A stretch of 64,000 nt of DNA from Lachancea dasiensis (lineage: Eukaryota > Ascomycota > Saccharomycetes > Saccharomycetales > Saccharomycetaceae). A program made the position numbers and the translations under genes. The stretch's first letter is position 1. Each line of letters begins with the position of its first letter. Below are positions 1 to 10,200 of this stretch, piece by piece. The stretch is taken from NCBI GenBank assembly GCA_900074725.1, contig LT598459.1:382467-446466 (forward strand). The letters run 5' to 3'. The notes below the pieces were generated by a model. The model saw nothing but the letters and a program-made list of their open reading frames with translations. It was not told where the DNA came from and made no database searches.

Positions 1-1308
1 TAAGTGACGGAAATATGCTTGCAATAGTTAACTTACATCTTAGGCATCACTGGCGCGTATATGCTGGGATTTGTCGTGTAAACACATGGAACATGAGTTC
101 TCATGTTTAGACCTAAGTAGCTTGTGACGACCTTGCTCGAATTCGATGGCCCATCAGCACGAGATTTTGGTCAAGCCATCAACATTGAACTAATCAGGGT
201 ATATAACCTTCGACTTTAAAGCTCTCAAGGCTTTGTACTTTAGTGCACTAAACTAGTAATCGAGAACATCACCACGTTGCAATATATAGAGGTGCTTGGG
301 CTCTCCAAAATTCAAGCTTGCGCCATGTTATACAGCCAATCAAGATTGAATACCGTACCATCGGCGTCAACAATAAGTGGCGCAACCTGTTAATTCCTCT
401 TTATTGTCTACAGCTGTTTTCCTTCCAGTAAAGCGATGGCCGATGATCTTACTTCAATACTTTCCGCTGTAGCTGGATTTTAAGTTGAATGCAGACTCAC
501 ACTAAGATTGTATTCCTGAATGTAGTTCTTTTGCGTACCGCTAAATAGCTGCACTCCTTTAGTAACCGCTATTGAGTTTCAATATATAAAGATAGGAGTC
601 TTGTTGGTCTCCACAGATCACACTGGTTAACGCTATAGAGAGGTAGAACAACCACGGCCCTTTACGTTTTTGTTTGCCTTGCCAGCTTTGCTAAATGTAT
701 TATAGGTCCAACTTGCAAAGGAATGGCTAGAGATAAGCCTTCAGACCCTGCGCACATGTCTCCAGAAGTGAAATACCTAGACCACAAGAGGCTGAGCTGT
801 TGCCGGCAGTATCAGAATTGGTAATTACAAAGCATTGAGAAGAGGGTCAAAAACGACGGATGCCATGCAGCGAGGTAATTTGAGACTGCAAATGCCGGCT
901 GACGTGGCTTGATTGATTTGTCTCAATGACGCTCAAACAAAGGAAAGTCGCTCGGGTTTCACATTTGAAGGGGGACGAGAGCGCGATGGTATGATACCTT
1001 GGCATTCCTCTTGTATTTTACACAGACAATGAGCAAGTGACTTGCTCCCACAAATACAAACGCTATGTTACATTCAGTGCCATAAAAATCCCCTAGCATT
1101 GATTATAAAAGATATACTCAACCTTGCCGTCTCACGGCAAGTTTCGAGAAATCTTTACATCGTACACATGTTTCAAAAGTCCAGAGTCAAGCGTGACATA
1201 TCAGTTCACTGAGTGGCCCGGGATGGATTGAATGAATAAGCTTCAGAAAATCCTCGGCCTCCGATCCATCCCCAATGCTGGCTGTCTTGCACTCAACATT
1301 CTACTCCA
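1..1308. other. Gene-free stretch downstream of DBF2
   Basis: No reading frame of credible length or recognisable RNA gene is seen. Two short perfect inverted repeats stand out: an 8-bp arm palindrome at 90-107 (AACATGAG, TT, CTCATGTT) and a GC-rich 8-bp hairpin with a 3-nt loop at 1123-1141 (CTTGCCGT, CTC, ACGGCAAG). The second lies about 170 bp past the DBF2 stop codon, so it could sit in or near the DBF2 3' end, but this is inference. The left end may carry the promoter of a gene outside the window. Confidence 0.5.
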
Positions 1309-3024
1309 TTAATAAAAGGTCGCAAATGGATCCGCATGACCTGATCCTCCATAAAGTACACCACTGGATCCATTCTTACCCTTCTTGTGCCTATAAGTGA
1401 ATCCCACCAGTTTTGACGCTGCAGCAGAGTCGTCCATCATGGCAGTAAGTTTGTCTTGGCGCTTAAAAACATCTGCGTATTTGGCCATATCGGCTTCGCT
1501 ACTGAAATCGTCAAAGTAGCCAGCATCTGTCTCATTATCCAGTTGCGGTATAAATGGAGGACTTATAGTTCTTAAGTTCTCGAAGCTGATCTCGGCAAAG
1601 TATTTCATCTTCTTGACATGCTCGAAGGAGCGCAATCTGCCAATTGGATCAGCAATTAGTCTCGTTATTAAGTCCCAGGTTCTATCAGAGAAAGCATAAC
1701 GCCCATTGTCGCAGCGTGGCCTCTTCAATACCTGCTTCCAGCATCTTAAGTTTTCATAAGTTTGATTTGTAGACGATCCACTGAATGGTGTATATCCGAC
1801 TAAACTCTCGAATAAAATGCATCCAAGTGACCAATAATCGACAGTAAAATCATAATTTTTGGCTTCAAGTACTTCCAGTGCCATGTAATCGGGGGATCCT
1901 ACCGTAGATGAGGCATAGTTGACATCCTCATCCCTCAGTTTCTTGTACATTTGTCTTCGATCATTCATGGATGTCTCCTCGAACTTTGGAAAATCGAGAC
2001 TCTTCACTTCCTCGAGCCTAATCTTCATGCTTTCAATTCTTTCCATGGACACTGTACCAGCGGCCAAGCCAAAGTCCGTTAACTTGATGTGGCCCCTAGA
2101 GTCAATCAAGAAGTTCTCGGGTTTCAAATCTCTGTGTGTGTATCCGAGTTGGTGCAGGGCATCTACGGCACAAAACATTTCACTGATGTAAAAGCGTGCG
2201 TGCGGGGCCTGCAGAAACCTTGTATTTATGAGCAGGGTCCTGTAATCCCCACCTGGAACAAATTCCATTGCCAGATAAAGACTAGCAGGGTCCTGAAAAG
2301 CATATAAGAGCTTGACAAGCCATTCAGACCTCGTCGTGGTAAGAATGTCTCTTTCAGTCAAAACGTGGTTTGTTTCATTAAGTTTAACAAGCAACTTCTT
2401 GTTTAAGATCTTAAGGGCGCAAATTTCTCGGGTATCGCGCTTTCTAGCCAGATAAACTTGGCCATAGCCACCTTGACCAACCTGAGTGATCATTTCGAAG
2501 TCCTTGTTCTTTGGCTTTAACCGGCGATTTCTTAGAATGCCAGCCTCCCTGTTCATATAAGACTGCCATTCTTTGGCAATTTCTGGACTGGAAATACCTT
2601 GAACACGTTGCTGCTCCAAATAATTCATGACTTGACGCGTACGTTCTCGCCTACTTATAACGTAGTCAAACATGTCACAGTAGTAATCCAGAAAGTACAT
2701 TTGGCACACATTGACCAGTCGTTTCGTATTATTCGAAGAAGCTTTGCGATGAAAATCCGTGGGCAACTTCTTGGGTGATTGGGTGTAATCGACTTCAGCA
2801 CTGGGCATACTCTCATCCACATCCATCATCGACACCCTGGATGTGTCTCCGCCATTGACAGATTTTGTTGGCGAAGGTGTGCCAAAGTCACCTCTATATT
2901 TCGAGGGGGTTACTGGCTCGAAATCGAATCTGGGAGAGCTCACAGCAGCGTCAAAGCTCAGCTGTCCGATATTGTCCGTCAAACTGTCGATCTCCCTGTG
3001 ACGCCCATTGGTTTTGGAATACAT
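1309..3024 (-). CDS. DBF2: NDR/LATS-family kinase Dbf2 (mitotic exit network)
   Basis: Serine/threonine kinase of the mitotic exit network; in S. cerevisiae it works with Mob1 downstream of Cdc15 to release Cdc14 and drive cytokinesis at the bud neck. The 571-residue length equals S. cerevisiae Dbf2 (572). Visible kinase motifs are the glycine loop GQGGYG (183-188), the ATP lysine K205, HRDLKPEN (297-304) and DFG (317-319). An insert follows DFG, as is typical of NDR kinases, before the activation segment SSTVGSPDY, where S373 aligns with the Cdc15 target site. T543 in GFTYRHK is the hydrophobic-motif threonine. The N-terminal 100 residues are low-complexity with several SP/TP sites, suggesting CDK control. 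It is the single pre-duplication counterpart of DBF2 and DBF20. It is transcribed in the same direction as PRP31, as with YGR091W-YGR092W. Confidence 0.96.
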   Translation of the reverse strand: MYSKTNGRHREIDSLTDNIGQLSFDAAVSSPRFDFEPVTPSKYRGDFGTPSPTKSVNGGDTSRVSMMDVDESMPSAEVDYTQSPKKLPTDFHRKASSNNTKRLVNVCQMYFLDYYCDMFDYVISRRERTRQVMNYLEQQRVQGISSPEIAKEWQSYMNREAGILRNRRLKPKNKDFEMITQVGQGGYGQVYLARKRDTREICALKILNKKLLVKLNETNHVLTERDILTTTRSEWLVKLLYAFQDPASLYLAMEFVPGGDYRTLLINTRFLQAPHARFYISEMFCAVDALHQLGYTHRDLKPENFLIDSRGHIKLTDFGLAAGTVSMERIESMKIRLEEVKSLDFPKFEETSMNDRRQMYKKLRDEDVNYASSTVGSPDYMALEVLEAKNYDFTVDYWSLGCILFESLVGYTPFSGSSTNQTYENLRCWKQVLKRPRCDNGRYAFSDRTWDLITRLIADPIGRLRSFEHVKKMKYFAEISFENLRTISPPFIPQLDNETDAGYFDDFSSEADMAKYADVFKRQDKLTAMMDDSAAASKLVGFTYRHKKGKNGSSGVLYGGSGHADPFATFY

Positions 3025-3233
3025 GGTCTCGAGACTGAGATATCTTGGGACGCTTAAACAAAAGAAGCTTCTAAAGATGGATTTGTTTGGTAGGTCTTGA
3101 TCCTGGCAACGTATTTGAGATCACAATTTTGTAATGAGAGGCCGGCAAAGGTATTTACAATTTCCTAATACGGTTCTGATCAATCTGAAACACCATCACG
3201 TGACAGACCCCATGAGATTTGTTTAACCCACAC

Positions 3234-4703
3234 TCAGCCCTTTGGCGACCCCTGACTATCCATCAATTTAGTGTACCAATGATTGGAGTCACTAACGTCT
3301 TCTTTGACCCCTCTACCATTCGAGTTCTTGTCATGTCCCCCTGCGGAACTTTTAAGTAGATCAGCTCTATTGTCGGAGTTTGTGAAAAAAAAGGATTCGG
3401 TGTCCTTGCTTGCTGCTGCAAGTCTTTCCTTCATAGGGGCTCGAAGTTTTGTAGGGATAGCTTTGGTATATCCACCTGCTGAGATCTGTCCACCCAGTGT
3501 GTTTACCATACCCATACCAATTTCTTCCCCGAAAACGTCTCTAAAGGTTGACTCTTGTTTGCCGAACTCCATTCGATTTTGTAATTGCCGGGCATTTGAT
3601 AGTTGAAATTGTTGCTTGTATTTCCGAAATCTGCGGCCTGCCCGTTTCTTCTTGGGTTTGTCTTCTGGGATCGGCAGCGCCTTAATATTGGCAACGCTGG
3701 GGGGCTCTTGTATGTTCTGCAACTTAACTGCTATCTCGGTTCGCCACTGAGATCCTAGCTCGCCCCTAGGGCTACTCTGAGCGTAGTCCACTCTTGCACA
3801 CAAGGCAGCTTTAGCACATGTCATCTTAAGGGCCTGCTTCCGCACGGATACTGGGTGATCTTGGACTAACTTACAGTGGTACACAGCACCCCTTTGTCTG
3901 ACACCACTCTGATCCGTAACGGATGCGTGACTCAGATAAGCAGGCTTACCGATAGACGCTAGGTTGCAGCTGGGGATCTCACTGAGTTCCTGAAGGCCCC
4001 CTGTGAAAGCTATGAGGGTGGCAGCAATCTCATGTCCGAGCAACTCGCACAAATTTGGGGCTATGTTGGAAATCAGAGACGTGACAAACTTTTTGATTCC
4101 TTGATGTATAGAACATAGCTGCAGAAGTAAATCTATACTATCTGGCAGCAAATTCGAAATTTGAGAGGATACCGCGGCGTCTTTATCGTAACCAACTTGG
4201 ATGGCCATCGACAAGACAAGCATCTGTTCGCGGCTGACTATTTCTTGGAGCTTTTCTATGTTCAACTGACCCGATTCATGCTCTAGGTGCTGAATTACTC
4301 GTGCGTAATCTTCTCCTGATGTAACGATGGACTGCAATTCGGGGAATTTAGGCTCATATAGCTTCCGCAGGAGCATATGTACTGCTGAAATTTCTTGCTG
4401 AATAATTGGTTGCAATTTGCTAAGCAGCAAAGCTGCCCTCTCGTCTTGTCCTTTCTCCATCAAACGCAATAAAGTGGACTTCTGCCAATATGTAGGGGCA
4501 ATATCTGCAGCGTTGTTCGGAAGTTCATGAGAATAAATGACTGGCTTATAGTTCAAAATGAACCGCTCTAATATCAAAAGTAGATTTTCTGGTTCTTCAC
4601 TGTCAATCGTTTGCTTTATGGGGACATCATCACCACCTGCATCGCTTTCGAAATCGCTGCCAAAATCGTTATCCAGCTCATTCAAGAGGTCCTCATTGGT
4701 CAT
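3234..4703 (-). CDS. PRP31: U4/U6 snRNP assembly factor Prp31
   Basis: Spliceosomal protein that binds the U4 5' stem-loop together with Snu13 and is needed to assemble the U4/U6.U5 tri-snRNP in the nucleus. The 489-residue product is close to S. cerevisiae Prp31 (494). It opens with an acidic stretch (DNDFGSDFESDAGGDD), has a helical NOSIC region in the middle and a Nop domain around residues 220-330, where GHEIAATLIAFTGGLQELSEI... is the characteristic part. A Prp31-type C-terminal tail follows, beginning at the basic segment KPKKKRAGRRFRKYK. The neighbour is DBF2, as in S. cerevisiae. It is divergent from RPC40 and shares a 372-bp promoter region with it. The start is the first Met and fits the acidic N terminus of the family. 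Confidence 0.95.
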   Translation of the reverse strand: MTNEDLLNELDNDFGSDFESDAGGDDVPIKQTIDSEEPENLLLILERFILNYKPVIYSHELPNNAADIAPTYWQKSTLLRLMEKGQDERAALLLSKLQPIIQQEISAVHMLLRKLYEPKFPELQSIVTSGEDYARVIQHLEHESGQLNIEKLQEIVSREQMLVLSMAIQVGYDKDAAVSSQISNLLPDSIDLLLQLCSIHQGIKKFVTSLISNIAPNLCELLGHEIAATLIAFTGGLQELSEIPSCNLASIGKPAYLSHASVTDQSGVRQRGAVYHCKLVQDHPVSVRKQALKMTCAKAALCARVDYAQSSPRGELGSQWRTEIAVKLQNIQEPPSVANIKALPIPEDKPKKKRAGRRFRKYKQQFQLSNARQLQNRMEFGKQESTFRDVFGEEIGMGMVNTLGGQISAGGYTKAIPTKLRAPMKERLAAASKDTESFFFTNSDNRADLLKSSAGGHDKNSNGRGVKEDVSDSNHWYTKLMDSQGSPKG

Positions 4704-4885
4704 GGCAAAAGACCTACAAAAAAAACCAGTCTCGATTCCTCCTTTTGCTATCTCAAACTGTCGAAAGCTCGATACTTTCCAAAGCTTTTGTGGTTTGATT
4801 TGCCGCCGAAGCCAAGAGTAGCTATAGCTCGTTTCAATTATAGGAACTTAATATCTCAGACGTATATAATGCTATCAACATCTTC

Positions 4886-4916
4886 AAAAAATTTTCCAAA
4901 GGAGATGCGATGAGCT
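4886..4916 (+). promoter_or_regulatory. RRPE and PAC motifs upstream of RPC40
   Basis: AAAAAATTTT at 4886-4895 matches the RRPE element (bound by Stb3) and GCGATGAGCT at 4907-4916 matches the PAC element (bound by Dot6/Tod6). The two lie 12 bp apart and 160-190 bp upstream of the RPC40 start. This is the classic arrangement of ribosome-biogenesis and RNA polymerase I/III subunit genes in yeasts. They sit in the bidirectional promoter shared with PRP31, so an effect on PRP31 cannot be excluded. Confidence 0.75.
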
Positions 4917-5075
4917 AAAGTTTCAAACGCTCACCTGAAGACTGAGACAAGATTCTGGAGCCCACTAAAAGGTTTGCTTGGCTCTCGTTAGTCCCACATT
5001 TTTCATTTAATTTTCCACATTCATTTTGGGTCTATCCTTAAGCTGAACAACGCAGAAACAAGCATCAGTCCTGAA

Positions 5076-6080
5076 ATGTCAAACATTGTCGGTATCGAAT
5101 ACAACCGTGTAACAAACACCACCTCTACGGATTTCCCAGGTTTTCAAAAGGACGAGAGTGCAGCATGGGATGTGGAGGATTTTAAAAAATCTTTCGATGT
5201 TAAAATAACTTCTTTAGACGAACGCGAGGCCAACTTTGATCTCATGCGTATTGACACGTCTATTGCTAATGCCTTCCGTCGTATCATGATCTCAGAAGTG
5301 CCTTCCGTGGCTGCTGAATACGTTTACTTCTTCAACAACACGTCAGTTATCCAGGATGAGGTACTGGCACATAGGATCGGTCTGACGCCTTTGAAGGTAG
5401 ATCCAGATATGCTTTCCTGGATTGACCCAAGCTTACCAGAGGCCGAGAAGTTCACTGACGAAAATACGATCGTCCTTTCTCTCAATGTCAAGTGCACAAG
5501 AAACCCGGATGCGCCCAAAAATTGCACGGATCCCAAAATTCTATACCACAACGCCCACATATATGCTCGCGATCTCAAGTTCGAACCACAAGGAAAACAA
5601 ACCAACACTTTTGCGAAGAATCCAGTCGTTCCTGCGGATCCAGATATTTTGCTCGCAAAATTGAGACCCGGACAAGAGATCTCACTTCGGGCCCACTGTG
5701 TCCTAGGGGTCGGTAGTGATCACGCGAAGTTTTCCCCCGTGTCTACCGCTTCTTACAGGCTCATGCCCCATATCAATATTACCCAACCAATCACTGGAGA
5801 ATCCGCCAAAAAGTTGGTAGGAATGTTTTCGCCTGGCGTCATTGACATCGATGGCAATGGAGCGGCATATGTGAAGGACGCAAGACATGATACGGTATCA
5901 AGGGAAGTTTTGAGACATGAGGAATTTGAGGACAAGATTAAATTAGGAAGAGTGAGGGATCATTTCATTTTCAACGTTGAAAGTACTGGCGCCATGACAC
6001 CAGAGGAGATTTTTTTTAAAAGTGTCAGGATTCTCAAAAATAAAGCTGAGTATTTAAAGAACTGTCCCATTTCTCAATAA
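5076..6080 (+). CDS. RPC40: RNA polymerase I and III shared subunit AC40
   Basis: Alpha-like subunit common to RNA polymerases I and III; it pairs with AC19 (Rpc19) to nucleate both enzymes in the nucleolus and nucleoplasm. The 334 residues match S. cerevisiae Rpc40 (335). The archaeal/eukaryotic alpha-type RpoD fold is visible, including the conserved stretch FRRIMISEVPSVAAEYVYF near residues 68-86 and the helix motif VLAHRIGLTPL soon after. The C-terminal part has the subunit-dimerisation segment ending in ILKNKAEYL. The RRPE-PAC pair upstream predicts co-regulation with the ribosome-biogenesis regulon. The convergent neighbour is the YPR109W orthologue, the same pairing as YPR110C-YPR109W. 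Confidence 0.96.
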   Translation: MSNIVGIEYNRVTNTTSTDFPGFQKDESAAWDVEDFKKSFDVKITSLDEREANFDLMRIDTSIANAFRRIMISEVPSVAAEYVYFFNNTSVIQDEVLAHRIGLTPLKVDPDMLSWIDPSLPEAEKFTDENTIVLSLNVKCTRNPDAPKNCTDPKILYHNAHIYARDLKFEPQGKQTNTFAKNPVVPADPDILLAKLRPGQEISLRAHCVLGVGSDHAKFSPVSTASYRLMPHINITQPITGESAKKLVGMFSPGVIDIDGNGAAYVKDARHDTVSREVLRHEEFEDKIKLGRVRDHFIFNVESTGAMTPEEIFFKSVRILKNKAEYLKNCPISQ

Positions 6081-6162
6081 AAACTGAGGGGCATCATGCA
6101 TTATGTTGTATAAAATATAGATTTTGAAGCGTGTACAATATTTTTTTACCATATATCCGTGT

Positions 6163-7035
6163 TCATACCATTTCACTTGCCGCAGGCTGAGAATCAAATT
6201 GATCGTATCTTTCGTGCAAAAGGGTATTAAGAACGGCAACAGGGTTTATCGTTGTGACCAGCACACTTCCCCCGAACTGGTCTTCGTTACCATTTGAACC
6301 CGACACGTCATCAGTGTTTGATAGAGGTTGGGCAAAGTTGTGAGCCGTCAGAACATAGAGGCTACTCTGCAGGATCAATATAACAAATTCAAGGAATACA
6401 ATAGTAGCATTGCCCCAAAAGTTGCTGCCGGGAACCCGCTCACCTATTAGCTGAACAAAAAGAGTCCTTTGCAGTTCCCCTCCAACACGACCATTTCCAT
6501 TATCAAAGGGTGAGGGTATTAGACCGATGCCATCAGCGTGAAATTGATATATTCCCATTTTCTCATGATAATCTAAAGGCCAAATAAGAGCCATTAAGAT
6601 GGAAATGCAATTGAAAGTAAAACAGCAATGAAATAATAGCCACCTCATGTTATACTCTGCTTCATTGGCGGTATTCTCAATCACTTCCTCGGATAATTGC
6701 TCTTGAATATCTGCCGTGGTAGTGAAAGTGCCAGGCATTGGGGGGTTTCCTTCGTTAGGCGCCGCGGCCTCTCCAACGTCCTGCATTCGAGAGCCTGGAA
6801 TACGTCTACTATGGGCTCTCATCGATATTCTTCTGAACTGCTCTGCAAATACTTGAACCTTAGAAAGTACCGACTGTACCAAAAGCCGGAAGAAGAGCGC
6901 CGCGGTGGACGATCCAAACTTTAAATAGTGTATTATTATGACGGTGATGCCAAGGAGGCATAGTTGATTTATCAAATGGTGTCGAAAGTCATTACTTCGC
7001 TGTTTTACGACAGTAGTGGGCTGATGCTCGGTCAT
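6163..7035 (-). CDS. GLD1: DUF1746 membrane protein, Gld1-type Dsc ligase adaptor
   Basis: This 290-residue membrane protein matches S. cerevisiae YPR109W (294 residues), reported as Gld1, the component that places the Dsc ubiquitin ligase at the Golgi; the paralogue Vld1 directs it to the vacuole. Visible features are an N-terminal hydrophobic pair typical of DUF1746 (NQLCLLGITVIIIHYLKF, then AALFFRLLVQSVLS), a middle segment (LLFHCCFTFNCISILMALIW) and a C-terminal segment (ATIVFLEFVILILQSSLYVL). Thus there are about four membrane segments. It is convergent with RPC40, with 82 bp between stop codons, an adjacency shared with S. cerevisiae. Family membership is supported mainly by conserved synteny and layout; the Gld1 rather than Vld1 assignment rests on the neighbour. 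Confidence 0.83.
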   Translation of the reverse strand: MTEHQPTTVVKQRSNDFRHHLINQLCLLGITVIIIHYLKFGSSTAALFFRLLVQSVLSKVQVFAEQFRRISMRAHSRRIPGSRMQDVGEAAAPNEGNPPMPGTFTTTADIQEQLSEEVIENTANEAEYNMRWLLFHCCFTFNCISILMALIWPLDYHEKMGIYQFHADGIGLIPSPFDNGNGRVGGELQRTLFVQLIGERVPGSNFWGNATIVFLEFVILILQSSLYVLTAHNFAQPLSNTDDVSGSNGNEDQFGGSVLVTTINPVAVLNTLLHERYDQFDSQPAASEMV

Positions 7036-7270
7036 TTAGTGTAGCACTAGGAGGGCCTCTTACTATATAACTTTGCCGGTATTATGGGCTTTGATTTATT
7101 TGGGAACTACTTAATAAACTTGGACAAAGAGCATCAATTTACCGAGTTTCACGTGAAATAGTTAAAGAAGGCAAGCACAGTTTTATAGTCCACTACTTCG
7201 GTTATCATTTGGTTTATTGTACAAAGCTTGATTTTATTCTTTCTATACACCATTAGATATATCTGAAGGC

Positions 7271-10200
7271 TTAGTTAAATTCAAAGCCAGTAATTAGCTC
7301 GTTGCCAAAAGCCGCGATTTCATTAAAGATAGCCTCTTTGTTCAAGATGACCTGCTCTCCACTTACGGGTAAAACATTGGCATCCATATTGGCTCTAAAC
7401 TTCAGTGGTGACTTGAAAGTAGGTCTGATCAATCCGGTAATAACATTTTGGTCACCTTTTTCACCTCCATTGACTCCTGGATAGCGATGACTAGAGAACA
7501 CTATGCTATTTTTGTACTTCATGTTCAAGTATTTCACCAACTGAAAGGAGGGATCCATTTTTTCGCTCATTTGCGACAGGTTTTTCGGAAAAGCTGTCTG
7601 TTGTTGCTCTAAATTCTTGAAACCGCCGGCCTCCAACACCCCCGAGGAAAGCTTCAACGAGGTTGGCATCTCGACTTTCACTACAAAATCGTAGTCCTTG
7701 AATGCTGGGGTGAAGAGAAGGTCCACTGTCTGTTTATTCAAACCATGATTTTGAATTAGATTATAAGCCACCTTGGCCAATGCTGTCAGACGGGTGGCAA
7801 TAGGCAACGGGATGCCACTAGAATACAAAATCCCGCTTGGATCGTTTCTGGACGCGACAAAGAACTGAATGTTTAATCCCTGAGGATCAACTTTCCTCAA
7901 GGTGGTAAAATTGCTCTGAATGGCTTTCATTTGGCTTACACTGAGATTGTCCCGTACTCCGTCACCAACTTTAGCTTCTAGATCAATGCCATTTGCGGAC
8001 CCAATTTCCGTACCGAGGTCTAATTCTTCAGGTCTGACAAGGTCTAAAATTAATGGATCCTCCTTCCAATTCCATTGACTCAAATATTTGATAATCTTCA
8101 AAAAGCCATTCTCCAGCGAACCGGGAACGAAGTAGGGAGCACTTTCAACAAATGGTTTGATAGCGATGAGCTCGACTAACTCCTCCGACATATGGGAGAG
8201 CAATAAATGGCTGTCCAGCCATTTCTTGAATAACCTTACAACTGGGGGAAATAGCGGAAAACTATGGGCTAAATTTTCAAAAGTTCTAGTGTGCCTAGCA
8301 GAAGCCAGATATTTTGCTGTGAATTTGAGGAACACTTTTTCCAACTCTGGTTTCACCTCATGACGAGCATTACTGATAGCTCTTAGATACAGCACTTCAT
8401 CCCGCTCAGTAAGCACTCTAATCTTGAAACCGTAACCGTCTGGTGTCAGAATATTGAGGGTAACCACCTCCAGATTGTATGGGATGGATTCATCTCGAGC
8501 GAAAAAAGTTTTGTATTCGCTATTCGTTGATTCCAACCTTTCTTGAACCTTAAGTAAAAATGCAGTTTTAGCCTTCTCGAGTGATGTTATTTCATCAGGC
8601 CATTTGGGTGAAGATTCAAATTCTAAAATGACATCCTGTAAGAAATCAGGATTTGAGTACGCAAAAGGGACAGGCTGACATGTAGTCGTGTACCTGAATG
8701 CTGGACCAATTGGTAGAACTGACTTTATTGACAGTGGTAAGTCTAACTTGAACAAATGTCCAGAGAGTATATCAAACGACTTGCGGACATTGAAGAAACT
8801 ACCTAAGTTCAAAATGGACATACTGGAGCTTGCTGGGAGATTCGGCAATGGCAATAAATCTTGAAACTGCTTAGATGTTTGGTTTGAGAGCTTGGCATTC
8901 TCTGCCAGATGCAATTTGAAGATGTAACTTAAGATCTGAGAAACAACTGGCTCTGAAGCCGAGGTCGTCCAGACACAAGAGTTAGTGATGGATCCGTCTT
9001 TAAAGCGACGTAATGATGACTTTTTGCCCCAGAAAGTTCGAAAAGAAATGGCTTCAGAGTTATTTTCGTCATTGTTTAGCGGCCCCTTGGTGACAAGTTT
9101 TTCGCTTTCATTTGGGTTTATCAGGACATGGATACGGATATTGGAAACGTCTGACGTATTGTTCGGCCTCCTTTTCGTGACCGAGAAAGAGTTCTGATGG
9201 TTGGAAATGTTAACTTGCAATGACTTAATTCTCTCGCCTAAGGCAATAGTTGCCACATTAGTAATTTTGTTAACCACAAAATTTTCGAGACTGACAAATT
9301 TTATCTTCTCCGTTGGTCCAAACTTTTCTACAATAACAGATTGAGTGGGCAACTCCAAATCAAAAGTCATATCGTACTTCACCTCTTGATATTTATCCAA
9401 GTTTATCAAAAATATGCTTGAAAACTGATCTTTAGTCAGGTCACTCAAGAGGGCAAAGGTTTCACGCGCATAGAGCTGTAAGGTGCGATAAGAGGTTACC
9501 GACATCTTGGTAAGAATATTAACTTTGGTAGTTTTATCGAAAATGGTTGGAGTTTGAAAGCCTTCTGCAAGGTATCTGGAGGTTGGCAAATTAGAAGAAG
9601 GATTAAGATCGGAGTAAAATTGTAGGTGGCCATCTGAGCATAAGTCCATGGTTGCCAAGTACTTCATTATGCCCTTAAATAGCTGGTACGACGAAAAGCC
9701 ATGCAACAAAATTTTATTACCATTAACACCACCACCGCACAGAAGCGCGCTCATTAATACGGCAAATTCAAAAGAACCAAACCCTCCTAGCCCGCCCGAA
9801 TGAGAGGATTTGGATGAAAATCCTCTTTGCGTGAGCCACAACCTCCCGAGCATGCATGCGTCCTTAAAGGCCTCCGTCTGCTTCTTAGTCTTGTAAAGGA
9901 ACTTCAAATAATGTTCATGAGTAGAAGACGAAAGAACGGAGAAATTGTAAAGTGGTGTCATAGTATCTTTGTCCTCCTGCACACGGATACAGTTCTTGTT
10001 CGGGAGAAGCTTCTTAACGTCGAAGAAGCCGTGAGGGAACCCAACGATTATATTAATGGAGAAATTGGCTTTGTAAAAGTTATATTCAGAAGAACCACCT
10101 GGCTTGCATTGAATTCGCAGCACTGGGCACAATGGATCATCGTTAAAGTAATGGTAAGAGATCTGGAGAAAATCTGAGAGATGTTCTTCATCAAAGAGCA

